This document shows positions 9,214 to 17,673 of a stretch of 64,000 nucleotides of DNA, piece after piece. The position numbers and the translations under genes were made by a program. How positions within the stretch are numbered: position 1 is the first letter of the stretch; every line of letters starts with the position of its first letter. The notes below the pieces were generated by a model. That model did no database searches, was not told where the DNA came from, and was given only the letters and a program-made list of their open reading frames with translations. The stretch is from JADJNY01 sp046349615 (GTDB lineage Bacteria; Planctomycetota; UBA1135; GCA-002686595), in NCBI GenBank assembly GCA_046349615.1, contig JAXMBZ010000001.1:62001-126000 (forward strand). The letters run 5' to 3'.

Positions 9214-10581
9214 CTACGTGAAGAAGAGGAGGGTGATGCCGATGAGGATCGGGATCAGGATCGCGAGGGACCAGGCCATGTAGCCGAAGAAGGAGGGCAT
9301 CTTGACGCCGTTCTCTTCCGCGATGGCTTTGACCATGAAATTGGGGCCGTTTCCGATGTACGTGTTCGCGCCCATCATCACGGCGCCGCACGAGATCGCG
9401 GAGAGGATCGCGACGGCTTCGGGGCCCTTCGCCAGGAACTCCGCGAGGTAGCGCGAGCCTTCCGCGCTCACGCCGAGTTGCCCGCACGCCGTCGCGGCGA
9501 ACGTCAGGTAGGTCGGGGCGTTGTCGAGGAAGCTCGAGAGCGCGCCCGTAGCCCAGTAGTACTGCCAGGGGTGCTCGATGCCGAGCTCGGCGCCGCGCGC
9601 GTTCAGGATCGCGAGCGGGGCGACCATCGTCGCGAAGATGCCGGCGAAGAGGATCGCGACCTCGAGGATCGGCGCGAAAGTGAAGCGGTTCGCCGCGCGC
9701 GTCTCCTTGCGCGTCGTCAGGTAACCGAGCAGTCCGAGGCCGAACATCGCTCCTTCCTGGACGCCGAACGGCCAGCTCTCGCCGTGCGTGCCCCAACCTT
9801 GGCCCTTGCCCAGGATCACGAACACGACGCCGAGCAGGAAGAGGATGTTGAGCGCGCCTTCGATGCGCAGCGGCTCGTGCTTCAGCGCTTCCTCGAGCTG
9901 CGAACCCGGCCGCGCCTTCTCCTCCGCGTCGAGCACGAAGGAGTCGACGATGAAGAAGAGCAGGAGCAGCGCTCCGTTCACGGCGAGCCACTCCTTCCAC
10001 AAGGCGAGCGTCCATTCGAACGGCACGCCCTTCAAGAAGCCGAGGAACAGCGGCGGATCGCCGAGCGGCGTCAGCAGCCCGCCGCAGTTCGACACGACGA
10101 AGATGAAGAAGATGACGATGTGCTGCTTCTTCACGCGCGACTGGTTCGCGCGCAGGAGCGGCCGGATCAGCACCATCGACGCGCCGGTCGTCCCGATCAG
10201 GTTCGCGAGCACGGCTCCGATCCCGAGCAGCGACACGTTCGAGAGCGGCGTGCCCGCGAGCGAGCCCTTCACGTAGATGCCGCCCGAGATCACGTACAGC
10301 GAGCCGAGCAGGGCGATGAACGACACGTAGTCGAGCGCGGCCTCGTGCAGCGCGTGGTGCGCGGCGTGGCCCTGCGTCGCGAGCAGCCAGACGACGAACG
10401 CGCCGCCGAGGCCGAAGCTCACGATCGCGCGGTTCTTGTTGTGCTCCCACCAATGCCCGGCGACGAGCGGCAGGAGCGCGATCGCGAGCAGGAGCAGCGC
10501 GAACGGCGCGACGGACGCGGTGGGGAGCCTCTCCCCGAGGGACTCCACGAGGAGAGCGGCGAACGGCGTGGTGGGGAGCAT
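9214..10581 (-). CDS. Sodium:proton antiporter of the NhaD/ArsB (ion transporter) superfamily
   Basis: 455 residues with about 11-13 hydrophobic helices. Characteristic stretches are AGHWWEHNKNRAIVSFGLGGAF near the N-terminus, IGTTGASMVLIRPLLRAN and SNCGGLLTPLGDPPLFLGFLKG in the first half, and ATGALSSFLDNAPTYLTFAATA and ISCGAVMMGANTYIGNGPNFMVKAIAEE in the second half. The two Asn/Gly/Pro-rich hairpins are the ion-binding loops of this superfamily. It probably exports Na+ in exchange for protons; a citrate- or arsenite-type substrate cannot be excluded. It is divergent from the potassium transporter genes, which fits a cation-homeostasis block. Confidence 0.85.
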   Translation of the reverse strand: MLPTTPFAALLVESLGERLPTASVAPFALLLLAIALLPLVAGHWWEHNKNRAIVSFGLGGAFVVWLLATQGHAAHHALHEAALDYVSFIALLGSLYVISGGIYVKGSLAGTPLSNVSLLGIGAVLANLIGTTGASMVLIRPLLRANQSRVKKQHIVIFFIFVVSNCGGLLTPLGDPPLFLGFLKGVPFEWTLALWKEWLAVNGALLLLFFIVDSFVLDAEEKARPGSQLEEALKHEPLRIEGALNILFLLGVVFVILGKGQGWGTHGESWPFGVQEGAMFGLGLLGYLTTRKETRAANRFTFAPILEVAILFAGIFATMVAPLAILNARGAELGIEHPWQYYWATGALSSFLDNAPTYLTFAATACGQLGVSAEGSRYLAEFLAKGPEAVAILSAISCGAVMMGANTYIGNGPNFMVKAIAEENGVKMPSFFGYMAWSLAILIPILIGITLLFFT

Positions 10582-10833
10582 GTCGGCGTCGGGCTTGGAG
10601 GATCCTGGAGCGCGACTCGCGCGAGGTGTGGCGCGGGCGCGACGTGAGAGTCGAACCGGATCGCAGCGGAGTCAACGGTGCACGCGGCATTCCTCGACGG
10701 TGAGTGCGGGCGGGATGCGTGCGGCTCACGGCCTGCAGCCTGGACTGACGAGCGATCCCAAGGCGTCGTTGTCTCCGAGCGCTTGCTTCGAGTCGTCACG
10801 GCGGCTCTGCTGGCGCCGACATGGGAGCCTCGA

Positions 10834-12606
10834 GTGAACGTGCGTGAGCGGGCGAGCTCGTCGTTCTCGGCGAGCGGTCTCTCGGGCTCGCTCGTGCTGC
10901 TCGCCCTCCTCGCGGCGGACATCCTCCTCGGGCGCTTCGAGACCGCGGTCCTCGCCCTCGTCGGGATGACGATCGGCACGGTCCTGCTCCTCGGAGCGGC
11001 CGGTTTGCGCCTGGGCCGGAAGCGCAGTTCCGAAGCGTCGAGCGGGTTGAAAGGGCTGGAACTCGTCCTCGCGATCGGGTGCGCCGGATTCACCGTGGCG
11101 CGAGGGTGGGTCTGTTTCGAGGGCCCCACGGTCGATGCGGTGCTGCTCGGTGCACGCGTCGAGGCCGGACGACTCTACGACCTCGCCTTCACGGCGTTCC
11201 TCGTCGCTGGGGACCTCGCGCTCTGGCGAGCGCCGCTCCTGTCCCGCGCAGTGAGAGCCCTGGCGTCGCGTCCGCCGCTCGTGCTCGCGGTCGCGTTCGC
11301 GGTGATGATCGGTCTTGGGACCACGGCCCTGTGCCTGCCCTGGTCGGTGCGAGGGCTGCACGACGTGTCGTTCCTCGACTCGCTCTTCACGATGACCAGC
11401 GCGGTGTGCGTCACCGGACTCGCGGTGAACGACGTGGGCACGCACTACACCACGTTCGGTCAGGTCGTGATCCTGCTCGGGATCCAAGCCGGCGGCATCG
11501 GGATCATGACGCTCGGAGCCGCCGCGATCGCGATGGGGAGGGACACGGCCCTCCGTACGCAGGCGCGCTTCGCGCTCGTCCATGAAACGGAGAGCCTGCG
11601 CGAGCTGCGCTCCATCGTCCGCACCGTGATCGGTTCCACGCTCGTGATCGAGACGATCGGAGCGATCCTGCTCGCGATCGCGTGGCGTGACGTTCCCGCG
11701 CTCGAGGGTCGATCCGTCGGGTGGTGCGCGGCGTTCCACTCCATCTCGGCGTTCTGCAACGCGGGCTTCACGCTCTTCCCGGACAGCCTCGGCCGGTTCA
11801 CGGGCGACGTCGCCACGCAGAGCGTGATCATGGCGCTCATCGTGTTGGGAGGGCTCGGTTTCCCCGTGTACCTCGAGCTCTTCCGGCGGCTGCGCGAGCG
11901 TCTTCCGCAGTGGCTCGGCGGGGTTTCGGGCGTCCGGCGTCGCCTGGGACTCGAGGTGCGCGTCGTGCTCGCGACATCCGCCGTGCTCCTGCTCGCTGGA
12001 GCGCTCGTCGCGGTGGTGCTCGAGTGGGGGCGGGCTTTCGACTCGCTCACCGCGCTCGAGAGGGTCTTGGCCGGCACCTTCGCGTCCGTCAGCGCGAGGA
12101 CGGCTGGGTTCGCGACGATCGACGTCGGCACACTGCGCTCGACGACTTGGATCGTGCTGATGGTGCTCATGTGGATCGGTGCGAGCCCGAGCTCCACCGG
12201 CGGCGGGATCAAGACGAGCGCGGCGGCCGTGCTCTTCGCCGTTTTCGTCGGTGAACTGCGCGGTCACCCGCCGCGGCTCGCGTTACGCGCCCTCGGCGCC
12301 TCGACCGTCCGACGTGCGATCGTCGTCGCGCTCGCGTCGCTCGCCGTGTTCACGATGGTCACGCTCGGGCTGACGCTCACCGACGACCAGCCTCCGCTCG
12401 CCCTCGCGTTCGAGGCGATGTCCGCGTTGACCACGACGGGACTTTCCACTGGGATCACTGCGGCCGTGTCGGATGCCGGTCGGCTCCTGCTCGTCGTCGC
12501 GATGTTCCTCGGTCGACTTGGGCCGGTGACGGTCGCGCTCGCCGTCGGCGGAACGCAACGTCGTGAACGGTTCGCGCTACCGACGCAGGAGTTGCAGGTC
12601 TGGTAG
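10834..12606 (+). CDS. TrkH/KtrB-type potassium (or sodium-coupled) uptake membrane subunit
   Basis: 590 residues if the GTG at 10834 is used; it has a GGGAG stretch seven bases upstream and places the first TM helix (GSLVLLALLAADILLG) near the start. The frame is open to a GTG at 10678, so the start is uncertain. Filter loops are visible as TMTSAVCVTGLAVND, SISAFCNAGFTLFP, SVSARTAGFATID and SALTTTGLSTGIT. These are the four pore-loop repeats of this family, with Gly at the selectivity positions. About 150 residues with four extra hydrophobic helices precede the first pore unit, longer than a typical KtrB (about 450). Its regulatory subunit follows 10 bp downstream. Confidence 0.9.
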   Translation: MNVRERASSSFSASGLSGSLVLLALLAADILLGRFETAVLALVGMTIGTVLLLGAAGLRLGRKRSSEASSGLKGLELVLAIGCAGFTVARGWVCFEGPTVDAVLLGARVEAGRLYDLAFTAFLVAGDLALWRAPLLSRAVRALASRPPLVLAVAFAVMIGLGTTALCLPWSVRGLHDVSFLDSLFTMTSAVCVTGLAVNDVGTHYTTFGQVVILLGIQAGGIGIMTLGAAAIAMGRDTALRTQARFALVHETESLRELRSIVRTVIGSTLVIETIGAILLAIAWRDVPALEGRSVGWCAAFHSISAFCNAGFTLFPDSLGRFTGDVATQSVIMALIVLGGLGFPVYLELFRRLRERLPQWLGGVSGVRRRLGLEVRVVLATSAVLLLAGALVAVVLEWGRAFDSLTALERVLAGTFASVSARTAGFATIDVGTLRSTTWIVLMVLMWIGASPSSTGGGIKTSAAAVLFAVFVGELRGHPPRLALRALGASTVRRAIVVALASLAVFTMVTLGLTLTDDQPPLALAFEAMSALTTTGLSTGITAAVSDAGRLLLVVAMFLGRLGPVTVALAVGGTQRRERFALPTQELQVW

Positions 12607-12616
12607 AGTCCCCGTC

Positions 12617-13027
12617 ATGACCCAGCGCGTGCTCGTCATCGGTCTCGGTCGGTTCGGAACGGCGCTCGCGCTCGGCCTCACCGACCGCGGGGCGGAGGTC
12701 GTAGCCGTGGATTCGGAGCTCGAGTTCGTCGCCGCGGTCAAGGACCGCATCGGCCACGCACTGCAACTCGATTCCACCGACCCCGCCGCGTTGCAGGCCG
12801 TCGACGTGTCGTCGTGCACGCTCGCGGTGGTCGCGATGGGCGAAGGGTTCGAGGCCGCGGTGCTCACGGTCGCCGCGCTCAAGGAGTGCGGCGCGCGCCG
12901 CGTGCTCGCGCGGGCGAGGAACCCGCGACAGGCCCGCATTCTCCGCGCCGTGGGCGCGGACGAGACGATCGAGGTGGAGAGCGAGGTGGGCCGGCGCCTC
13001 GCCGAAACGCTGGCTCCGGGCACGTGA
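12617..13027 (+). CDS. TrkA-N (RCK_N) potassium channel regulatory subunit, no C-terminal RCK domain
   Basis: 136 residues, one Rossmann domain. VLVIGLGRFGTALALGL gives the GxGxxG nucleotide site, AVDSELEFVAAVKD the acidic end of strand 2, and GHALQLDSTDPAALQAVDV and VLARARNPRQARILRAVGADETIEVE the rest of the RCK_N fold. KtrA/TrkA proteins normally have about 220 residues per unit with an RCK_C ligand-binding domain; here the stop comes directly after RCK_N. There is no sign of a frameshift into a C domain before the HtrA gene. It should gate the KtrB-like protein in response to nucleotide. Confidence 0.88.
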   Translation: MTQRVLVIGLGRFGTALALGLTDRGAEVVAVDSELEFVAAVKDRIGHALQLDSTDPAALQAVDVSSCTLAVVAMGEGFEAAVLTVAALKECGARRVLARARNPRQARILRAVGADETIEVESEVGRRLAETLAPGT

Positions 13028-13115
13028 TGACGAAGCGGAGAGCCTGAAACCCTCCGGCGGGAGATCCGACTCGTCGAAGCGGCGCGGAGCTAGAGTGAGC
13101 GCTCTCGAGACCGCC

Positions 13116-14243
13116 ATGGAAACGAAGCAACGCACTCCGCTCGTCACCTGCACGCCGTTCGCGCTCCTCCTCGTCCTCGTCGTCGCCGTCCTCGTTCTCG
13201 CGTGGGATCGGTTCGGCGGGCATCTGATGCGCGAAACCCACGTGGACGCGGACCCGCGGCCCGTCGCGGCGCGCGGCGATCTCGCGGCGGACGAGAAGGC
13301 GACGATCGAGCTCTTCGAGCGCTGCTCGCCCTCCGTCGTGCACATCACGACGACCCGGCTCGCGCGGCGGAGCTTCTCGTTCAGCGCGCTCGAGATGCCG
13401 GTCGGGACGGGCTCGGGCTACGTGTGGGACGAGCGCGGCTACGTCGTGACGAACGCACACGTGATCGCGGAAGCGAGCCGCGCGTACGTCTCGCTCACGG
13501 ACAACAGCGAGTTCTCCGCGACGCTCGTCGGCGCGGCGCCCGAGTACGACATCGCCGTGCTGCAGATCGACGCGACGCGCGATCAGATGAAGCCGATCCT
13601 CGTCGGCACGTCGAAGGAGCTGAAGGTCGGGCAGAAGGTGTTCGCGATCGGCAACCCGTTCGGGCTCGATCACACGCTGACGACGGGGATCATCTCGGCG
13701 CTCGGGCGCGACATCCTCGGTGCGAATCGCGTGCAGCTCAAAGGCATGATCCAGACGGACGCCGCGATCAACCCGGGGAATTCAGGGGGACCGCTGCTCG
13801 ACAGCGCGGGGCGGTTGATCGGGATGAACACGGCGATCTACACGGAGACGGGGAGCAACGTGGGGATCGGGTTCGCGCTCCCGGTCGACGTGATCAACGC
13901 GGTCGTGCCGCAGATCATCCAGAACGGGAAGGTCGTGCCGCCGATCATCGGCGTGCGCGAGGCGCCGGAGGTGGTGCGGGAGCGGCTCGGAGTCGAAGGG
14001 GTCGTCGTGGCGAACGTCGAGCCGGGGAGTGGAGCGGAGAAGGCCGGGATGCGCTCGCTCGAGCAACTCGACGACGGGACGATCCAGGCGGATGTGATTC
14101 TCAGCGTCGCGGGGGAGAAGGTGACGAGCTTGATGGACGTGCGGCAGGTGCTCGTGAAGTACAGACCGGGGGATCAGGTCGAGCTCGAGGTGTTGCGCGG
14201 GAAAGAGAAGAAGAAGGTGTCGGTGGTGTTGCAGGCGAGGTAG
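13116..14243 (+). CDS. HtrA/DegP-like periplasmic serine protease with one PDZ domain
   Basis: 375 residues from METKQRTPLV; an in-frame GTG seven codons upstream is the alternative. A TM anchor lies at about 14-31. The trypsin-like domain has the triad His115 (TNAHVIAEA), Asp145 (EYDIAVLQ) and Ser223 (NPGNSGGPLL), plus the GNPFGLDHTLTTGIISALGRDI loop. A single PDZ domain follows at about 275-375 (VVANVEPGSGAEKAG, DVILSVAGEKV). This is the DegS-like layout: anchored protease with one PDZ. It would degrade or sense misfolded envelope proteins. The gene stands alone, 88 bp after the TrkA-N gene. Confidence 0.92.
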   Translation: METKQRTPLVTCTPFALLLVLVVAVLVLAWDRFGGHLMRETHVDADPRPVAARGDLAADEKATIELFERCSPSVVHITTTRLARRSFSFSALEMPVGTGSGYVWDERGYVVTNAHVIAEASRAYVSLTDNSEFSATLVGAAPEYDIAVLQIDATRDQMKPILVGTSKELKVGQKVFAIGNPFGLDHTLTTGIISALGRDILGANRVQLKGMIQTDAAINPGNSGGPLLDSAGRLIGMNTAIYTETGSNVGIGFALPVDVINAVVPQIIQNGKVVPPIIGVREAPEVVRERLGVEGVVVANVEPGSGAEKAGMRSLEQLDDGTIQADVILSVAGEKVTSLMDVRQVLVKYRPGDQVELEVLRGKEKKKVSVVLQAR

Positions 14244-14248
14244 GCGTA

Positions 14249-14315
14249 CGGAGTCAGGCCGTTTTTTCAACCGATCGGGGAGCCCGGAGTCAGGCCGTTC
14301 ATTCAATCGATCGGG
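14249..14315. repeat. Two 31-bp direct repeats, 36-bp period
   Basis: Units 14249-14279 and 14285-14315 both begin CGGAGTCAGGCCGTT and end CGATCGGG, with three mismatches between them. They lie directly after the HtrA stop and directly before copy 2 of the dispersed hairpin element. Only two units are present, so this is not a CRISPR array. The function is unknown. Confidence 0.75.
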
Positions 14316-14320
14316 CGCGG

Positions 14321-14448
14321 TCGGGAGCGCGGGGGGCGGATGGGCAGCAACGGAGACTGGGCGCAAAGGCGCACATGTGGGTGCTCCGCATCCCAGACTC
14401 CGCGCTCGATCAGGCCGGAGGAACCGGCCTGATCGAGCGCGGAGTTCT
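14321..14448 (+). repeat. Dispersed 128-bp hairpin element, copy 2
   Basis: Same order as copy 1: GGGAGCGCGG block, GCAACGGAGACTG, GCGCACATGTGGGTGCT, then the perfect 22-bp inverted repeat at 14397-14445 with loop AGGAA. Its terminal bases overlap the stop codon (TAG, 14447-14449) of the minus-strand methyltransferase gene. The hairpin is therefore the first thing transcribed after that gene. Confidence 0.9.
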
Positions 14449-15187
14449 AGTTCGGAGAGGAGAGAGGGCGTTTGCGAACGACCACGAGGTGGTTGTTCGG
14501 TTCTTCCGCGAGGTCGCCGAGGCCGAGGAGGAGGCCGATGGGGATCGTCAGGAGGGCCCACGCTGCCTGGAGCGGGAAGAGCGGATAGAAAAGGAATGGG
14601 CGACGGATGCGGCGGTCGCTCATGCCTTCGGTGCGGAAGGCTTGGAGGAAGAAGAAGAGGGCGTGGGAGGAGGCGCTCGACCAGATTCCGCCGAGCGGCG
14701 TGAGCTCGACGATCTCGAGGTTCGCGCGCTTCATCGCTTCCTCGATCCAGTAGCGCGAGAAGTTGTAGTGGTAGTGCGGAGCGAGGTGCGTGGTCGAGGT
14801 CGCGGGCACGAGGAAGATCGCGTGGCCGCCGGGGCGGAGCACGCGCGCGATCTCGTGGACCATGCGGATCGGCTCGAAGACGTGCTCGAGCACCTGCAGG
14901 TTGAGCACGGTGTCGAAGCTCGCGTCCTGGAACGTCATCGCGCACCCGTCGCCGTGCACGACGGTCACGCGCGGATCGTCCGTGTCGAGCAGGCGGCTCT
15001 CGTCGACCTCGAGCGTCGTCCAGCGCTCGAACTTCGCGCCGCGCGTCACCGCGGTCGCGTAGAAGTCCCAGCCGCCGACGTCGAGCACCTCGCCTCGGCA
15101 GTGCGCGCGGATCGCGCCGAAGACCGCGCGCGAGCGCCAGTCCCGGGCGAGGTAGAGCAGCCGGTGCAGCGGGGACTTGGGCTCCAT
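14447..15187 (-). CDS. SAM-dependent methyltransferase (class I)
   Basis: 246 residues. The fold motifs run in order: EVLDVGGWDFYATAV (motif I), TTLEVDESRLLDTDDPRVTVVHGDG (motif II region), FDTVLNLQVLEHVFEPIRMVHEIARVLRPGGHAIFLVPATS (motifs IV-VI). The C-terminal part has two hydrophobic stretches (SSHALFFFLQAF, AAWALLTIPIGLLLGLG), so it may be membrane-associated. Position next to the glycan genes suggests a sugar or lipid-linked acceptor; this is inference. It is divergent from the YfhO-like genes with 200 bp between starts. Confidence 0.85.
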   Translation of the reverse strand: MEPKSPLHRLLYLARDWRSRAVFGAIRAHCRGEVLDVGGWDFYATAVTRGAKFERWTTLEVDESRLLDTDDPRVTVVHGDGCAMTFQDASFDTVLNLQVLEHVFEPIRMVHEIARVLRPGGHAIFLVPATSTTHLAPHYHYNFSRYWIEEAMKRANLEIVELTPLGGIWSSASSHALFFFLQAFRTEGMSDRRIRRPFLFYPLFPLQAAWALLTIPIGLLLGLGDLAEEPNNHLVVVRKRPLSSPN

Positions 15188-15387
15188 GCGGGGTCGTATC
15201 GAAGGCGCGGGAGTGTACTCTCTCGCCGAGTGGCCTCCATCGAACGGAACCGGGTCGTTTCTTCAGCGCGGAACGCCCACTTCGACGGCTCCGCAGCGCG
15301 GACGGCCGTCCGGATCGCGCGCCGCGCGGACGATGCGAGCGCGGCGCGGAGGAGCGCGCACCCGCTTCCGGCACGCGGTCGGCGGTC

Positions 15388-17673
15388 ATGAACCCGCGCA
15401 CCGCGCTCGTCGCGCTCGGCCTCGTCCTCGTCGCGTTCTTCGCGCCGATCCTCGCGCGCGGGCGGGTCGTCTTCCCGCACGACAACGCGCTCCAAGTCGG
15501 CCTCGCGAGCGACGGCGGCGAGGGTTCGAACCTGCGCTTCAGCGATCAGAGCGCGTACTTCGTGCCGGAGATGGAGGCGCACCTTCACGCGCCGCGCTCG
15601 GAGTGGATCGCGACGTGGACGGACTGCGTGCAGCTGGGGCGACCGCTCACGCACCTGTCGGGCCTCAGCCCCGCGTACCTCCCGAACTGGGTGCTCTCGC
15701 GCGTCGTCGACGATCCGTTCGTGCTGCACACGTGGCTCTTCGCGCTCACGGTCCTCGGCACGGCGCTCTTCGCGTTCCTCTTCTTCCGGGCGCTCGAGGT
15801 CGACGCTTGGATCGCGGCGGCAGGCGCGTGCGCGGCGGCGACGAGCGCACCGGTGCTCTATTGGTCGGGCTTCCTCGTGTACGCGTCGGGGTTCTGCTGG
15901 ACGTTCTGCGTCCTCTGGCTCGCGGTGAGGACGATCGAGCGGCCGACGCTCGCTCGCGCGACGGGGATCGCGGCGGCGACGTCGCTCCTGCTCGTCTCCG
16001 CGTACCCGCAGCACGTTCTGTGGTTCGGCGCGTTCGTCGCGGCGTGGACGCTCGTGCGCATCGTACGGTCGTCGTTCACGACCAAGGAACGCATCACGCG
16101 CGTCGCCGTGCTCGTGGGAGCTGCGCTCGCGGGCGTCGCCGCGGCGTCGCCGGTGCTCCTCGACGTGCTCGTCGCGTACCAGCGCTCGGCGCGCACGGAC
16201 GTCGACGTCGGCTTCTTCCTCGCCGCGCTGCCGAGCACGGCGAGCGCGCGCGACGTCGTCCGCGAGCTCGCGCTGCTCGTCGACCCGTTCGTGCTCGGCA
16301 ATCCGGCGGAACCTGCGTACACGCGCCTCGCGACGGGCTTCGCGTTCGGCGCGCTCGCGACCGTCGGGTGCGTCGTCGCGCTGCGCGCGTGGCGCGAACA
16401 CGCCGTCGCGCTCGCCTTCGTCGTCGTCGGCGTCGCGATGACGCTCGTCCCGACGCTCTACGCGTTCGGCGTCGAGCACCTCGGGCTGTCGCTGTCGCGT
16501 ACGGTTCCGAGCCTGGGCGCGATCGTTCCAGCGCTCGTGTGCGGTGTCAGCGCGCTCGATGGGCTCGTGAGGGCAGGACGCGGGCGCGGGCTCGCCATCG
16601 CGGGGCTCGTCGGGGCGTTCGCGCTCGTCGCAATCGCGCGGTGGAGCTCCGCGGCCGAGGTCGCGGCCGGGGGAGCGAGCGCCTGGCTGCTCGCCGTCGC
16701 CATGCTCGCTGCGGCATCGTTCGCGCTCGTCGTCGCGCGCAGGCCGATGTTCGTCGCGCTCGCGGCGTTCCTGCCGCCGTTCGTCGAGGGAGGCGCGCTC
16801 GTCCTCTCGCGTCCGCGCGATGCGATCCACACGAGTTCGCCGCTCGTCGACGGATTGCACGAGCGCTGCGCGAGCGGCGGACGCTACGCGCTCGTCGGCG
16901 AGGCGCCGAAGTTCGTGCTTCCGGCGAACGAGGAGCTCCTGCTCGGGCTCTCGAGCGTGCACTCGTACGACTCGCTCTCGTCGACGGCCTATCAGGAGTG
17001 GGTGACGCGGTTCTCACGCGAAGGCACGAAGGTGCGCGGGCGCCGTTTCAATCGCGTGACGGACGACGCGCTGCTCGCGTCGGGCGAACTCGAGAAGGCG
17101 GGCGTGACGCACGTGCTCTCGGCGCGGCCGCTGCGCGTTCCCGGTTGGAAGGCGGAGGGCGCGCTCGGTCCTTTCGTGGTGTACGCAACCGGCGCGGACA
17201 CGTCGCGCGCCCTGCTGTTCGACGCGCCACGCTTCGGCGGCGGAGCGGAGGTCGGCGAGAGGCGCAGTGCGGGCGACGGAGCGGTCGATGCGACCACGCG
17301 CGGACCCTGGACCGCGGGCGGCGGCGTGGTTCGAGTCGAGGAGGCGCGCTCGATGGGGGGGCGCGACGAGCTGAGCTTCGCCTCGAGCGTGAACGAGCGC
17401 TTGCTCGTGCTCCGCCGGCAATTCCATCCACAGTGGCGCGCGTGGGCCCGGCGCGACGAAGGGGGCGGGACGACCCCTGGAGTCGATTCTCCCGGCGCGG
17501 AGTTGCGCTGCGTGCGGGTCGACGGTTTCCATCAAGGCGTGATCGTTCCCTCCGATGTCGACGAAGTCGTGCTCGAGTTCCATCCCTGGGTGCGCTGGGC
17601 GTGGATTCCGTGGGCCGTTTTCGCGGGCCTCTTCGCGTTCGCCGCGTCCACGGCGCGGAGGAGGACCGCGTGA
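15388..17673 (+). CDS. YfhO-like polytopic membrane protein (GT-C fold), first of a tandem pair
   Basis: 761 residues with about 12-14 TM helices in the first 470 residues and a beta-rich exported C-terminal domain. Motifs shared with the next gene are VFPHDNALQ in the first outer loop, QLGRPLTHLSGLSPAYL, SAYPQH, LGLSLSR, LGLSSVHSYDSLSSTAYQEWVTRFS, and FHPQWRAW with VDGFHQGVIVPSDV near the end. The acidic residue in the first loop (PHDN) is where GT-C enzymes hold their catalytic Asp. YfhO relatives add sugars to cell-envelope polymers; the substrate here is unknown. The stop overlaps the start of the next gene by 4 bp. Confidence 0.8.
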   Translation: MNPRTALVALGLVLVAFFAPILARGRVVFPHDNALQVGLASDGGEGSNLRFSDQSAYFVPEMEAHLHAPRSEWIATWTDCVQLGRPLTHLSGLSPAYLPNWVLSRVVDDPFVLHTWLFALTVLGTALFAFLFFRALEVDAWIAAAGACAAATSAPVLYWSGFLVYASGFCWTFCVLWLAVRTIERPTLARATGIAAATSLLLVSAYPQHVLWFGAFVAAWTLVRIVRSSFTTKERITRVAVLVGAALAGVAAASPVLLDVLVAYQRSARTDVDVGFFLAALPSTASARDVVRELALLVDPFVLGNPAEPAYTRLATGFAFGALATVGCVVALRAWREHAVALAFVVVGVAMTLVPTLYAFGVEHLGLSLSRTVPSLGAIVPALVCGVSALDGLVRAGRGRGLAIAGLVGAFALVAIARWSSAAEVAAGGASAWLLAVAMLAAASFALVVARRPMFVALAAFLPPFVEGGALVLSRPRDAIHTSSPLVDGLHERCASGGRYALVGEAPKFVLPANEELLLGLSSVHSYDSLSSTAYQEWVTRFSREGTKVRGRRFNRVTDDALLASGELEKAGVTHVLSARPLRVPGWKAEGALGPFVVYATGADTSRALLFDAPRFGGGAEVGERRSAGDGAVDATTRGPWTAGGGVVRVEEARSMGGRDELSFASSVNERLLVLRRQFHPQWRAWARRDEGGGTTPGVDSPGAELRCVRVDGFHQGVIVPSDVDEVVLEFHPWVRWAWIPWAVFAGLFAFAASTARRRTA

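Noticed and set aside
10678..10833. Extended N-terminus of the TrkH-like protein from the GTG at 10678
   Set aside because: The 52 residues have no membrane or signal character, and a better-placed GTG with a GGGAG site exists at 10834; kept as an alternative only.
14249..14315. Possible CRISPR array
   Set aside because: Only two units, spacer of 5 bp, no cas genes in the window.
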